Notes under the pieces: generated by a model
Databases searched by the model: none
Seen by the model: the letters and a program-made list of their open reading frames with translations, nothing else
What the model was told of the DNA's origin: nothing
DNA from: Bin55 sp965205545
GTDB lineage: Bacteria > Pseudomonadota > Gammaproteobacteria > Pseudomonadales > Azotimanducaceae
Direction of reading: 5' to 3'
Assembly: GCA_965205545.1 (NCBI GenBank)
Contig: OZ242170.1
Span: 2,108,001 to 2,172,000, forward strand
DNA length: 64,000 nt
Position numbers and translations under genes: made by a program
In this document: piece by piece, positions 18,850 through 28,213 of the stretch
Numbering within the stretch: position 1 is the stretch's first letter
Layout: every line of letters begins with the position of its first letter

Positions 18850-21459
18850 GTGAGATACATTTTTTTTCGGCACCTAATATGCTGGTGCCTTGCATGCATT
18901 ACGGCAACAGCGTACGCCCAGTCCGTGTCACTTTCCATTGATAGCGAATCGATTGAGGAACACGACAAGGTTTCAGCGACTATCACAGCTTCCATAACGC
19001 AGTCGCAGTCCAGTGACCTGACCGTAGACTTGGAAACTTCGGGCAGCGCCACTGAAGGCGCCGACTACGACCTTGGCTCCCTTACCATCGAAGCCGGTGA
19101 GACATCAGGCACGACCGAGCTGGTGCCAATACGTGATTGGGACAAGGAAGGGGCGGAGACCGTGGACATCAATGTCGACACTGAAGCCAATTCAGATTTA
19201 TCCCAAGACGGTTCCGGGGTCTCGTTGACTATCGAGGATAGCTTCGAGGAGAGTGAAGAGGAGACCGAGCCAGAATCGGGATCGGACCTCTTTCCGTACA
19301 TCACAACGACTGGTAGCGCTTCGTATGTCGATGTAACGGTTCGGGTTTACAACCTTGGATCTGAGACATCCGATCCAGCAACGCTTGTGATTCGGCTGTT
19401 CGACGAGAGCAACCTCGTCGCCGGCGGCGAAGTGCTTCGGGTAGACACATATCTGCCTCCCGTGCAGGACTTTCCAAGCAACTTTCTCTATGTATGGGAA
19501 ATCGATCTAGCTGACTTAGATGCCGACACTACATTCATAGGGATCGTTAATGTCGTAACGTCCAACACTAGCAATGAACTGAACAACGCAAACGACGTTG
19601 GGGCATTCGGCTTCGCCATTGATTCATTTAACTTGCCTGTTGTGACGTGTGAGGATCCCGGACGCCTTGATGCTCCTGGACAAACAGACCCGCTCTTTGA
19701 GCATCAGTGGCACTTGAACAACACGGGTCAGTCATCCTTGGCATTTGTAGCCGGCACAGTGGGAGCCGACATGCGCATGACTGGATCCATGACGTTGGGC
19801 CACGAGGGAGAGAATGTAGTAGTTTCCATAGCTGACGATGGCTTGGAAACATGCCATCCCGACTTGGCCGACAATGTTGACATAGAAAGCTCCGTCAACT
19901 TCATTGCCGATTCGGAATCGGATTCCCATTGGTTCGGATCGCAGCCGGACGATCCCTTCAATCCGGGGACAACTGGTGATCACGGTACGACAATCGCTGG
20001 CGCGGTCGCGGCAGTGGCAGACAACGGTCTGGGAGGCCGTGGCGTTGCTCCAAAGGCAACACTGCGAGCCTTCAATCTGCTCAAGGACTTCTCGACCATC
20101 AATTTGATTACGTCGTTAGGTGGCACCGATGCATCGGAAAACACTGTGGACATCGTAAACATGAGCTTCGGTTCGATCTTGAGAAGCGACTACAACTTCG
20201 CCACCTACGATCTATTCGGTTGGTTCACGAGATGGACTCGTGCGGGCAAGGGGATGCTGTTCATCAAGTCTGCAGGCAACAGCTTCGAATCGTGCGGTGC
20301 ATTGTCCCATGACATTCATTTGGAAATTGGATGCAATAGTTCAATCGCCGACTACTCCAACAACTTGCCATTTATCTTGGTGGTGGGAGCGTTCAACGCT
20401 CAAGACCAACGCTCAAGCTACTCGAGCGCGGGCAGCAATCTGTGGATTTCCGCTCCAGCTGGGCAGTACGGATCGGTTGCTGCGGCGTTGATTTCTACAG
20501 ACCAGTTTGGATTGGATCGCGGGTATGGCGTCCTCGCCGGTGCGCAGGAGCCGCTGACACGGGATGCGTCCGCTAATCCCGACGGCGACTATACAGGTCT
20601 GCTATCGGGAACTTCAGCTGCGGCTGCGGCAATGTCGGGAGCGGTGGCGATTTTGCTGGGCATTGAGCCAGAACTTACCTTTCGCGATGTAAAGCACATT
20701 CTCGCCAAGACGGCGCGAATGATCGAACCTGAACTCGACCGAGTTCGAGTTGCCGTCGGTCAGTCGCCCTTCATCCTTCAGCACGGTTGGACAACCAACG
20801 CGGCTGGCTATCACTTCCACAATTGGTACGGGTTTGGTGGTGTCGACGTGGACGCCGCCGTGGACATGGCAGAGAACTACGAACCTGACAGCCTCGGCCT
20901 GTTTGCGGTGACAGCGTGGACGGGGAGCACGCCGCCGAACATCAATCCCGATGAACCTAACGTCGGAATTGAGATTCCCGATGGTAGTGGCGCCGGATTG
21001 AATCTATCGCTGGATGTAGCCCTGCCTTTGGCATATCTGTATTGCAACGACGAATCCACGGAACGACATTGCATAGAACCTGGAGAACTCGAAGCAGAAG
21101 TGGATCCGGACAATCCCGACGATCCGGCCTCCGAGGTGGCGGTGCACATTGAGGGAGTCCAGCTTCGTTTTGTTGCAGACCATCCGCGCATGAGTGATCT
21201 CGCAATTCAGCTGACATCGCCTAGCGGCACTGAGAGCATCATTAATCCAGTCTTCAACAACGCATTCGCCCGAGCCATCGACGAATCTGACGAGTTTCAC
21301 TTTCTAACCAACTCGTTCTACGGTGAGAGACCAGAAGGAACATGGACGATCAAGGTTGTAGATGCTTTGGAAGGCGAGTCTGGTGAGCTAATTTCGTGGC
21401 ACTTGAAGTTCTTCGTAGGGCAGCATCCGCAAGAAGACGCGACTGAGGAAACGCAGTAG
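18850..21459 (+). CDS. Secreted kexin-like S8 serine protease with Calx-beta and P domains
   Basis: An 869-residue secreted protease. Order: signal peptide (about 1-24, ending AYAQ), a Calx-beta-like repeat (VSLSIDSESIEEHDKV to VSLTIED, about 25-125) and an acidic linker. A CARDB-like beta domain follows (about 145-265), then the subtilase domain with the catalytic Asp region IADDGL (Asp329/330), HGTTIAG (His378) and SGTSAAAAAMSG (Ser589). A proprotein-convertase P domain ends the protein (about 760-860, LTSPSGTE, PEGTWTIKVVD). Kexin-like enzymes usually cut after basic residues and need calcium, but here specificity is inferred only from family. The start is a GTG at 18850. It lies 25 bases after the PQQ dehydrogenase. 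Confidence 0.88.
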   Translation: MRYIFFRHLICWCLACITATAYAQSVSLSIDSESIEEHDKVSATITASITQSQSSDLTVDLETSGSATEGADYDLGSLTIEAGETSGTTELVPIRDWDKEGAETVDINVDTEANSDLSQDGSGVSLTIEDSFEESEEETEPESGSDLFPYITTTGSASYVDVTVRVYNLGSETSDPATLVIRLFDESNLVAGGEVLRVDTYLPPVQDFPSNFLYVWEIDLADLDADTTFIGIVNVVTSNTSNELNNANDVGAFGFAIDSFNLPVVTCEDPGRLDAPGQTDPLFEHQWHLNNTGQSSLAFVAGTVGADMRMTGSMTLGHEGENVVVSIADDGLETCHPDLADNVDIESSVNFIADSESDSHWFGSQPDDPFNPGTTGDHGTTIAGAVAAVADNGLGGRGVAPKATLRAFNLLKDFSTINLITSLGGTDASENTVDIVNMSFGSILRSDYNFATYDLFGWFTRWTRAGKGMLFIKSAGNSFESCGALSHDIHLEIGCNSSIADYSNNLPFILVVGAFNAQDQRSSYSSAGSNLWISAPAGQYGSVAAALISTDQFGLDRGYGVLAGAQEPLTRDASANPDGDYTGLLSGTSAAAAAMSGAVAILLGIEPELTFRDVKHILAKTARMIEPELDRVRVAVGQSPFILQHGWTTNAAGYHFHNWYGFGGVDVDAAVDMAENYEPDSLGLFAVTAWTGSTPPNINPDEPNVGIEIPDGSGAGLNLSLDVALPLAYLYCNDESTERHCIEPGELEAEVDPDNPDDPASEVAVHIEGVQLRFVADHPRMSDLAIQLTSPSGTESIINPVFNNAFARAIDESDEFHFLTNSFYGERPEGTWTIKVVDALEGESGELISWHLKFFVGQHPQEDATEETQ

Positions 21460-21540
21460 CAAGCGTGCAGGTGAAATGCTTTGTTCACATGCACATGCAA
21501 AGCTGGCCTGACTTGAGCCTTAGTACGGATTAGCTTGTTC

Positions 21541-22206
21541 ATGTCCAAACCCATTCGATTGGCTGCCGAATTTCTAGGTACGCTGTTCCTCCTCGCAGGT
21601 GTGGTTGGTTCGGGCATCATGGCAGAGAACTTGGCCGACGGAAACGCTGCAATTGCGCTGCTCGCCAACACAGTGGCCACAGGAGCGATCCTCGCTGTCC
21701 TAATCGTAGTAATCGGACCCCTGTCGGGTGCACATTTCAATCCGGCAGTTACGGTTGTGTTCTTGATGCGTCGTGAAATAGGAGTCTGGATGGCGTTGGG
21801 CTACATTGCGGTGCAAATTTCCGGTGGCGTCTGTGGAACCTGGCTGGCCCACGCTATGTTTGAACTCGATTTGATCCAGACTTCGTCGACTTCACGTAGC
21901 GGCGGAGCTCAAGCATTGGCAGAAGTGATAGCGACGTTTGGTTTGCTGGCCACGATACTTGGCTGCCTGCGTGCGTCCCCTCGTTGGGTGGGTCCAATGG
22001 TGGGGCTATATATAGCGGCGGCATATTGGTTCACTGCGTCGACTTCGTTCGCGAATCCTGCAGTCACCATAGCGCGTAGCCTCACCGACACCTTTTCCGG
22101 TATTGCACCGATGGACGCGCCCATGTTCGTCGGTGCGCAATTCGTCGGTGCCATACTATGTTGGATTGCGTTTCACTTTGTCGCTCGCTCGAAGACCTCT
22201 CAATAA
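21541..22206 (+). CDS. Aquaporin / major intrinsic protein family channel
   Basis: A 221-residue inner-membrane channel of the MIP family. Both half-helix signatures are intact: HFNPAVT (NPA at 67-69) and FANPAVTIAR (NPA at 172-174), with six hydrophobic helices around them. The short length and the conserved Arg after the second NPA fit water or small-solute channels. Substrates in bacteria range from water and glycerol to arsenite and methylarsenicals, and nothing nearby (no ars genes) decides it. The ATG at 21541 is preferred over the in-frame TTG at 21535. It precedes the catabolic block by 56 bases and might be its first gene. Confidence 0.9.
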   Translation: MSKPIRLAAEFLGTLFLLAGVVGSGIMAENLADGNAAIALLANTVATGAILAVLIVVIGPLSGAHFNPAVTVVFLMRREIGVWMALGYIAVQISGGVCGTWLAHAMFELDLIQTSSTSRSGGAQALAEVIATFGLLATILGCLRASPRWVGPMVGLYIAAAYWFTASTSFANPAVTIARSLTDTFSGIAPMDAPMFVGAQFVGAILCWIAFHFVARSKTSQ

Positions 22207-22262
22207 ATGGCAAATCCTGCTCTAGCGCCGCATGCCGGAGCATTGGACTTCAAGGAATAGAC

Positions 22263-23303
22263 ATGCCAATTCAGGAAATACTTGACCCATCGACTCCATT
22301 AGACGTTCGTTTGGGCTTGACCGATCCTAAGGATGTCTCGCATCGCCTTCGATGGGGGATACTGGGGGCAGGAAACATCTCTTCTCAGTGGGTAATGAGC
22401 TTGCAGGCGTGCCCCGGCGCGGAAGTCTCAGCAGTGGCAGCACGAGATCGCGAACGTGCTCAGCAATTCGCTGACCGCCATTCGATACCGGAAGCGTTCG
22501 GAAACTACGAGGAGATGGCGAATTCTCCCAATGTCGACATCGTGTACGTGGGTACCATCACGCGACTTCACAAGCAACACAGTCTGTTGTGCATTGCTGC
22601 TGGCAAACATGTCCTGTGTGAGAAGCCTCTCGCGGAAAACGTCGGCGATGCCGATGAAATGTATCGTGCAGCGGATGAAAAAGGGGTCATGCTCCAGGAT
22701 GGCATGTGGACGAGATTTTTCCCTGCAGTCGAGCATGCGCGCCATGCAATTGAGACCGGGATTGTGGGCGACGTGCAACTCGTGCAGGCCGATTTCTTCG
22801 ACCCGATTTACACCATACAAGCTGTGCCATTAGCGTTTGGCAAGGAATCGAAACCATCGAAGATCACCGCATCGGGAAAGCGGTCGGGAGCGGCGATCAT
22901 CGAGTACGGGGAGGGCAAGTGTGCGGTATTGACATTTCCTCCCTTCAACTGTGAACTAGCGGAGACAACCGACATAATTGGAACGAAAGGTAGATTGACT
23001 CTCGGCCAACCAGGGCACTGCCCAACTGATCTGACCATCCGCGTGCCTCCGGCGAATGGCGTGCCATCGCGATATCGCACCCAAGGCGCGCCTGCTCCAG
23101 TGCGACTCCACGTGTATCCATTGCCATGGGGCGTCTCCATTCCTCGGCCGTTTCCCAATCAGCATGGATTCTTATATCAAGCGGAAGCCGTGCACCGGTG
23201 CCTTGGAGCAGGGTTGCTGGTTTGCCCGCAGTACGATAGGCAAGACTCCCTGCATGCCATGAATTTGCTGACGGAGATCACTCGCCAGCGATTCGTAGCG
23301 TAG
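22263..23303 (+). CDS. Gfo/Idh/MocA family NAD(P)-dependent oxidoreductase
   Basis: A 346-residue dehydrogenase with an N-terminal Rossmann fold (RWGILGAGNIS) and the family signature GKHVLCEKP. The DGMWTRFFPA stretch places it near mammalian dimeric dihydrodiol dehydrogenase-type members, which oxidise sugars or cyclic diols. An AAGGAA site seven bases before the ATG at 22263 decides the start over longer readings. It opens a six-gene-scale co-directional block with 28-58-base gaps, so it probably acts on a hydroxylated intermediate of that pathway. A clear paralogue lies at 55584-56849; both begin with TPLDVR and end with an NQHGFLYQA motif. Confidence 0.88.
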   Translation: MPIQEILDPSTPLDVRLGLTDPKDVSHRLRWGILGAGNISSQWVMSLQACPGAEVSAVAARDRERAQQFADRHSIPEAFGNYEEMANSPNVDIVYVGTITRLHKQHSLLCIAAGKHVLCEKPLAENVGDADEMYRAADEKGVMLQDGMWTRFFPAVEHARHAIETGIVGDVQLVQADFFDPIYTIQAVPLAFGKESKPSKITASGKRSGAAIIEYGEGKCAVLTFPPFNCELAETTDIIGTKGRLTLGQPGHCPTDLTIRVPPANGVPSRYRTQGAPAPVRLHVYPLPWGVSIPRPFPNQHGFLYQAEAVHRCLGAGLLVCPQYDRQDSLHAMNLLTEITRQRFVA

Positions 23304-23361
23304 AGGGAGACATTTAGTAATATCGGCGCGTCATTCATGAGGCACTCGGGGAGGAGGATCT

Positions 23362-24435
23362 ATGCCCGCGATACCGAAAGAAGGAACTGTTGCAGTTACG
23401 GGGGCAGCAGGCTTCATTGGGAGTTGGGTTGTGAAGCTGCTGTTGGACAAGGGATATAGGGTTCGCGCCTGCGTCAAGAACGCAAACGATGCCGAACGCT
23501 GCGATTTTCTTCGCGCAATGCCGGGTTATTTGTCACGCCGTCTGACGATTCACTCGGCCAATCTCGACGACGACGGTGCGTTCGACGAGATCTTCAAGGG
23601 ATGTCACGGTGTCGCTCATGTGGCGCATGTGACCGACTATCGCGATCACGAATACATGAAGCGGGTCTGCGACAGCATGGTCAACAGCATCAATCAATCG
23701 GGCACAGTGGGAAGAGTAATTGTGACCTCCAGCATTGCCGCGGTAATTTCGGAAGTCGACATTAACGAGCTCAAACGCCGACCGACGCTCTACGAGGATC
23801 GCTACCCCGACGAGGAGAATCCACGCCGCACCCCTGATCGACAAGGCTACTCCATGGGCAAGGTGCTCGCCCAAAGAGCTTTCTCCGACGCAGCAGAGAA
23901 AAATGGCGATTGGGATGCAATTACCTGCTGTCCGGCGGACAATGTGGGACCAATCCTGTCGCCCCACCAAAAGAACATGGGACCTTGGCAGCACCTTGTG
24001 GAATTGATGCTGTTGGGCACCAATCACCAAAATGGCGGTTACCGTCCCTGGATGACCGTTGATGTGAGAGATGACGCACTTTGCCACATTGGTTTGCTCG
24101 AAAGCGTGTTGATAGAGAACGGCGAACGTTACATAGCGTGGTCGACGGACACTCCGACAGTGGAAGAGATCTGTGCCAGCATCGACCGGCTGCTTCCAGA
24201 GCTTGGGCACGACACACCTGGGGTTACTGATAACCAACCAGACCGGGTGAAGGCTCGCGAAAAGGAGTTGCGCGACATTTGGGCGGGATGCGATCTGCGC
24301 AACGATCGTATACGGGCCGTAACAGACGTAGAATTTCGTCCCTTCGATGAGTCGCTTCGCGATTGTGTCGAGTCACTGCTGACTGTAGCCAACGTGCAAC
24401 CGAAGCTGAGAGAAGGCTCTTCACTGCCGGCTTAG
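23362..24435 (+). CDS. Extended SDR (dihydroflavonol-reductase-like NAD-dependent epimerase/dehydratase)
   Basis: A 357-residue extended SDR. It has the TGAAGFIGSW nucleotide-binding motif (about 14-23), TSSIAAV and the YSMGK catalytic Tyr/Lys (about residue 163). The overall layout resembles plant dihydroflavonol-4-reductase/cinnamoyl-CoA reductase-type enzymes, which reduce carbonyls of aromatic or CoA-linked substrates. GGAGGAGG precedes the ATG at 23362. It sits between the Gfo/Idh/MocA gene (58-base gap) and the dioxygenase gene (28-base gap), consistent with one operon. The substrate is unknown. Confidence 0.87.
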   Translation: MPAIPKEGTVAVTGAAGFIGSWVVKLLLDKGYRVRACVKNANDAERCDFLRAMPGYLSRRLTIHSANLDDDGAFDEIFKGCHGVAHVAHVTDYRDHEYMKRVCDSMVNSINQSGTVGRVIVTSSIAAVISEVDINELKRRPTLYEDRYPDEENPRRTPDRQGYSMGKVLAQRAFSDAAEKNGDWDAITCCPADNVGPILSPHQKNMGPWQHLVELMLLGTNHQNGGYRPWMTVDVRDDALCHIGLLESVLIENGERYIAWSTDTPTVEEICASIDRLLPELGHDTPGVTDNQPDRVKAREKELRDIWAGCDLRNDRIRAVTDVEFRPFDESLRDCVESLLTVANVQPKLREGSSLPA

Positions 24436-24463
24436 TTCAATCAGAAAATGCTGCGGAAGCGTA

Positions 24464-25303
24464 GTGGCTGAGGCAAGACAAAGCAATCTAGGTCTGAACG
24501 AGGAACAGCGCTATCTGTTCGACACATTCGGGTATGTTGTCCTGCACGACATAGTGTCCCACGAGCAGATTCTGGATATGCGGTCAACGTTGCGTCAAGC
24601 AACGGAGCAATTCGACCCAGTTGAGCAAGAGTCCGGTCCCCTACATTGGGGAAAGGTATGGCGAGATCTACTGGATCTTCCAGCCTTGAGTCCGGTGCTT
24701 GAGGAAATAATTGGCAATCATGCCGGACGCCATGCTTTGGAACGGTCAAATCGCCCTCCCATCCCTACGTTTCGCATCGACCACATAAACGTTCATACTC
24801 ACGTTGCAAAAGGCTTTCCAGGCGCCGACTTGCACGGCGGTTGGAAATGGAGCGGAGGCTCACAGTACTCCCGCTATCACGACGGTCGCTTCTACAACGG
24901 GCTTGTTGCCGTGACTTTTGAACTCTACGACACGCATCCCAACGATGGGGGATTTTGCTGCATACCTGGATCCCACAAGTCCAACGTTCATTTTCCCGAT
25001 CATTGGAGAAAACTGCGTGAGGGAATTCCATCGTGCGTAACGAGAGTTCCGGCTGTTCCCGGCGATGCCATCGTCTTCACCGAGGCGTTGACGCATGGCA
25101 CTCTACCTTGGAATGCCGATGCTCCACGACAAACGGTGTTCTATAAGTTTTCGCCCCATGGCACAACATGGTCGGGCGACTATTTCGCCCCAGACGACTT
25201 TCGGAAATACCCCGATATCGATGACCGCAAACTGGCAATTTTGGAGCCACCCAATGCACGCTATCGTGGACGTCCCACAGATCCCGCGTCAACTTCTTCA
25301 TAA
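24464..25303 (+). CDS. Phytanoyl-CoA dioxygenase (PhyH)-family protein
   Basis: A 279-residue protein of the Fe(II)/2-oxoglutarate-dependent PhyH family. FDTFGYVVLHDIVS at the N-terminus, CCIPGSHKSN and the distal-ligand region LTHGTLPW (His211) followed by RQTVFYKFSP are typical. The proximal ligands usually written HxD are not obvious: His124 in DLHGG is a candidate, so the metal site may be non-standard. Enzymes of this family hydroxylate or halogenate carbon next to CoA esters or many natural products. The start is a GTG at 24464 with GCGGAAG upstream. Part of the 22-28 kb operon. Confidence 0.82.
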   Translation: MAEARQSNLGLNEEQRYLFDTFGYVVLHDIVSHEQILDMRSTLRQATEQFDPVEQESGPLHWGKVWRDLLDLPALSPVLEEIIGNHAGRHALERSNRPPIPTFRIDHINVHTHVAKGFPGADLHGGWKWSGGSQYSRYHDGRFYNGLVAVTFELYDTHPNDGGFCCIPGSHKSNVHFPDHWRKLREGIPSCVTRVPAVPGDAIVFTEALTHGTLPWNADAPRQTVFYKFSPHGTTWSGDYFAPDDFRKYPDIDDRKLAILEPPNARYRGRPTDPASTSS

Positions 25304-25359
25304 ATCCCGGAACAACCATTCGAAGTGGGATTCGACGATCTACAACTCATGGCATTGAC

Positions 25360-27300
25360 ATGGAACAAGAGACATTCCAATACACATACGACCCTCTGAC
25401 CTCTAAGGAAATTGAGCGAGCATCCTCGCTCGTGAAGGGGAAGCTTGACGATAGCGCGGCCTTTTGCTCCGTTGCCCTTGTCGAACCTGCAAAGTCCTTG
25501 CAGTCGCCGGCAGGTCGCTCTGTAGGGCATGGTTCACGGCAATTGCGACTGAACGGCTACGAGTACGAATCTTCCAATGTGGATGGTGGCTTTGAGGCAA
25601 CCGTGGACTTGGACACGGAGGAAGTGCAGCTGAAGCGGATAGCTAACGGTCAGGCACCCATTGGCTTCGCAGATGTGGTTCGGGCGATTCAAATCACCAA
25701 GGCTGATGCGGGATGGCAGGATGCCATGCGAAAGCGTGGCGTGTCCGAATTCGAGCTTGTCCAAATCGACCCTTGGCCCGCGGGCGGCTACCAGCACTCC
25801 AGCATTCCCCTGGAACATCGAGCGCATCGTGCCATCAGCTTCGTTCGCGAAGATGCCAAAGACAACGGCTACGCAAGACCCGTTCACGGCCTGATTGCAC
25901 ACGTGGATCTGACCGAAGGAAAGGTTGCGCATTTGGAAGATCACGGGGTCGTTCCTCTTCCGCCGGAGTCAGCGCGTTATTCGGCGGAGCACCAACCAAA
26001 TCTTCAACCTTCTCTTTCTGCTCTGGAAATCCATCAATCGCAAGGACCTGGATTTCAGGTAGAGGGAAACCGGATTGAGTGGCGAAGCTGGGAATTCGGC
26101 GTGTCCATTCACCCTGTCAATGGGCTTGTCTTGCACCGATTGGGCTTTCGAGACGAACGCAGGCTCAGACCCGTTCTGCACCGCGCGGCACTTTCCGATA
26201 TGGTGGTGCCCTACGGAGACACCGACCCCATGCATGTTTGGAAACACGTCTTGGATGCCGGCGAGGCAAGCCTAGGCAACTGCGTGAATTCTTTGAAACT
26301 GGGATGCGACTGCGTTGGGGAGATTTGCTACTTGGATCATCACGCCATCAAACCGGATGGATCGGCGCGAAAAATCGAACGTGCCATTTGCATTCATGAA
26401 GAAGATTACGGCATTCTCTGGAAGCACCACGATGGACTTTCTCGGACAACAGAAGTTCGTCGCTCCAGACGTCTTGTCGTGAGTTCGTTCTACACAGTGG
26501 GCAATTACGAGTACGGCTTCTACTGGTATCTCTACCTGGATGGCACGATCGAAATGGAGGTAAAGCTAACTGGAATAGTGGGTGTTTCTGCTGTGAACGA
26601 TGGCGGGGAACGGCCAGAGTTTGCTCCATTGGTCGCCCCAAACGTGGCTTCTCCCATTCATCAGCACCTGTTTTGCTTTCGTCTGGACTTCGAAGTGGAT
26701 GGACCGACCAATCGCGTCTACGAAGTCAATGTCGAAGCGGAGCCGATGTCGGACGAGAATCCAGATGGCACGGCATTTTTCGCCAAGTCCGCTCTGCTTC
26801 AATCCGAAATGCAGGCTCGTCGCAATGTCAAAGCGTCAAGTTCTCGTGTCTGGAAAGTGGTCAATCCCAATAGCCTAAATCGACTGGGAAAGCCGGTTGG
26901 ATACAAGCTCGTGCCTAGTGCAACGGCGGCCTCATTGGCTTCGAAGAAGTCGAAAGTAGCACAACGCGCTGGATTCGCACAGTACAACTTCTGGGTTACA
27001 CCCTTCGAGGAGGACAAGCTGTGTGCCGCTGGCGACTACCCTAACCTTCATCCGGGTGGAGACGGATTGGCTAGGTGGGCGGAGCAGGATAGATCCATCG
27101 TGGATCAAGACATCGTGGTCTGGCACACCTTCGGTTCCACTCACCTTCCGAGACCTGAGGATTGGCCTGTCATGCCGGTCGAGTATTGTGGATTCACTTT
27201 GAAACCCGATGGTTTCTTCGACCGCAATCCCGCCATCAATTTACCTCCCCAAGAGCATTGCGTCGAAAAAAGTGCTGACGAGCTGGCCAAGGACTCATAG
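25360..27300 (+). CDS. Copper-containing primary amine oxidase
   Basis: A 646-residue copper amine oxidase that converts R-CH2-NH2 to an aldehyde, ammonia and H2O2. All active-site elements are visible: the TPQ-forming tyrosine in TVGNYEYGF (Tyr383), the catalytic base Asp299 in LDAGE, and copper ligands His434 and His436 in HQH with His595 in GSTHLPRPEDWP. ANSLELGCDC-type and HEEDYGILWKHHD stretches match bacterial phenylethylamine/histamine oxidases. There is no visible signal peptide, suggesting a cytoplasmic enzyme. It is embedded in the catabolic block, 56 bases after the dioxygenase and 36 before the enoyl-CoA hydratase, implying that an amine is an input or intermediate of that pathway. 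Confidence 0.95.
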   Translation: MEQETFQYTYDPLTSKEIERASSLVKGKLDDSAAFCSVALVEPAKSLQSPAGRSVGHGSRQLRLNGYEYESSNVDGGFEATVDLDTEEVQLKRIANGQAPIGFADVVRAIQITKADAGWQDAMRKRGVSEFELVQIDPWPAGGYQHSSIPLEHRAHRAISFVREDAKDNGYARPVHGLIAHVDLTEGKVAHLEDHGVVPLPPESARYSAEHQPNLQPSLSALEIHQSQGPGFQVEGNRIEWRSWEFGVSIHPVNGLVLHRLGFRDERRLRPVLHRAALSDMVVPYGDTDPMHVWKHVLDAGEASLGNCVNSLKLGCDCVGEICYLDHHAIKPDGSARKIERAICIHEEDYGILWKHHDGLSRTTEVRRSRRLVVSSFYTVGNYEYGFYWYLYLDGTIEMEVKLTGIVGVSAVNDGGERPEFAPLVAPNVASPIHQHLFCFRLDFEVDGPTNRVYEVNVEAEPMSDENPDGTAFFAKSALLQSEMQARRNVKASSSRVWKVVNPNSLNRLGKPVGYKLVPSATAASLASKKSKVAQRAGFAQYNFWVTPFEEDKLCAAGDYPNLHPGGDGLARWAEQDRSIVDQDIVVWHTFGSTHLPRPEDWPVMPVEYCGFTLKPDGFFDRNPAINLPPQEHCVEKSADELAKDS

Positions 27301-27336
27301 AACAGCCGACATCCAACGAACCCCGAGGAATTAAGT

Positions 27337-28095
27337 ATGGAGACAGTCAACTACCGCGTGGACAACCATGTGGCATCCATTCAGATGAATAGGCCCGAGC
27401 GACACAATGCGTTGGATTTTCAGTTGCTCGACGATTTGGATGCTGCCTTCACAAAGGCTGAAAATGACGACGATGTTTATGTGATCGTGCTTTCAGGTGC
27501 GGGACGATCCTTCTGCTCGGGCTATGACCGAGGTGGCTCGTACTACATCACGCCACCGGAGGAAGGGTGGACTGCACGCACCGCACTTATGCGTTTGCGC
27601 GGCATCGAGGATCGCTACATGCGCATCTGGAATTGTCCAAAAGTGACCATCGCTCAAATACATGGCTATTGCTTGGCGGGAGGGTGCTACATTCAATTGG
27701 TGTGCGACATATCCGTTGCGGCGGAGGACGCAGTCATTGGTCACATGTCACCCGAGACCTTTGGCCAAGGTGCATTGAATGGTGTGACCAGCATGCCACT
27801 GTGGCAAGTGCTCATGGGTCCGAAGCGGGCACGCTATATGCTCATGACGGGTCGGAAGGTAAGTGGTGAAGAAGCTGCTCGGATTGGATTGGTCAGTGTT
27901 GCCGTTCCCAAGGACGATCTCGAAAATGAAGTCCAGTCAATCTCCCAGGAGATCATGGCACCCGGAGGACCGGGATTTCTGACCATGAAAGAAACGCTGA
28001 ACACCGACCTGGAAATCATGGGTGTGGGCGCGATGTTTCGTGCACACGGGCATATGAACGCACTTGCACGCTTGAACCGACAACCAGCGGACTAG
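27337..28095 (+). CDS. Enoyl-CoA hydratase/isomerase (crotonase) family protein
   Basis: A 252-residue crotonase-fold protein acting on CoA thioesters. The CoA-binding and oxyanion-hole segments SGAGRSFCSGYD and GYCLAGGCYIQLVCDISVAA are in place, and the MNRPERHNALD N-terminal motif is typical. GAGGA precedes the ATG. It is the last gene of the co-directional block and ends about 65 bases before a hairpin. Its presence suggests the pathway ends in beta-oxidation-like steps. Whether it is a hydratase, isomerase or hydrolase cannot be decided. Confidence 0.9.
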   Translation: METVNYRVDNHVASIQMNRPERHNALDFQLLDDLDAAFTKAENDDDVYVIVLSGAGRSFCSGYDRGGSYYITPPEEGWTARTALMRLRGIEDRYMRIWNCPKVTIAQIHGYCLAGGCYIQLVCDISVAAEDAVIGHMSPETFGQGALNGVTSMPLWQVLMGPKRARYMLMTGRKVSGEEAARIGLVSVAVPKDDLENEVQSISQEIMAPGGPGFLTMKETLNTDLEIMGVGAMFRAHGHMNALARLNRQPAD

Positions 28096-28159
28096 ACGAA
28101 ACGGTAGCCGGTCGATTCGAGGCGGTAATTCATGCCGTCGACTTCGAGCAGGCAAAGAA

Positions 28160-28194
28160 AAGGGCCTCGGCCGCCGCAGGCGATCGAGGCCCTT
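28160..28194 (-). terminator. Terminator for the minus-strand TonB receptor (possibly both strands)
   Basis: A 10-bp stem (AAGGGCCTCG at 28160-28169 with 28185-28194) is followed, on the minus strand, by a T-rich tract (CCCTTTTCTTT). It lies 20 bases past the receptor stop and 65 past the crotonase stop, so it can close both convergent units. Confidence 0.8.
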
Positions 28195-28213
28195 GAATGC
28201 AGCGATTAGCTGA

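Noticed and set aside
23533..24237. 234-codon minus-strand frame
   Set aside because: It is antisense to the extended SDR, whose motifs are clear; no ribosome-binding site or domain.
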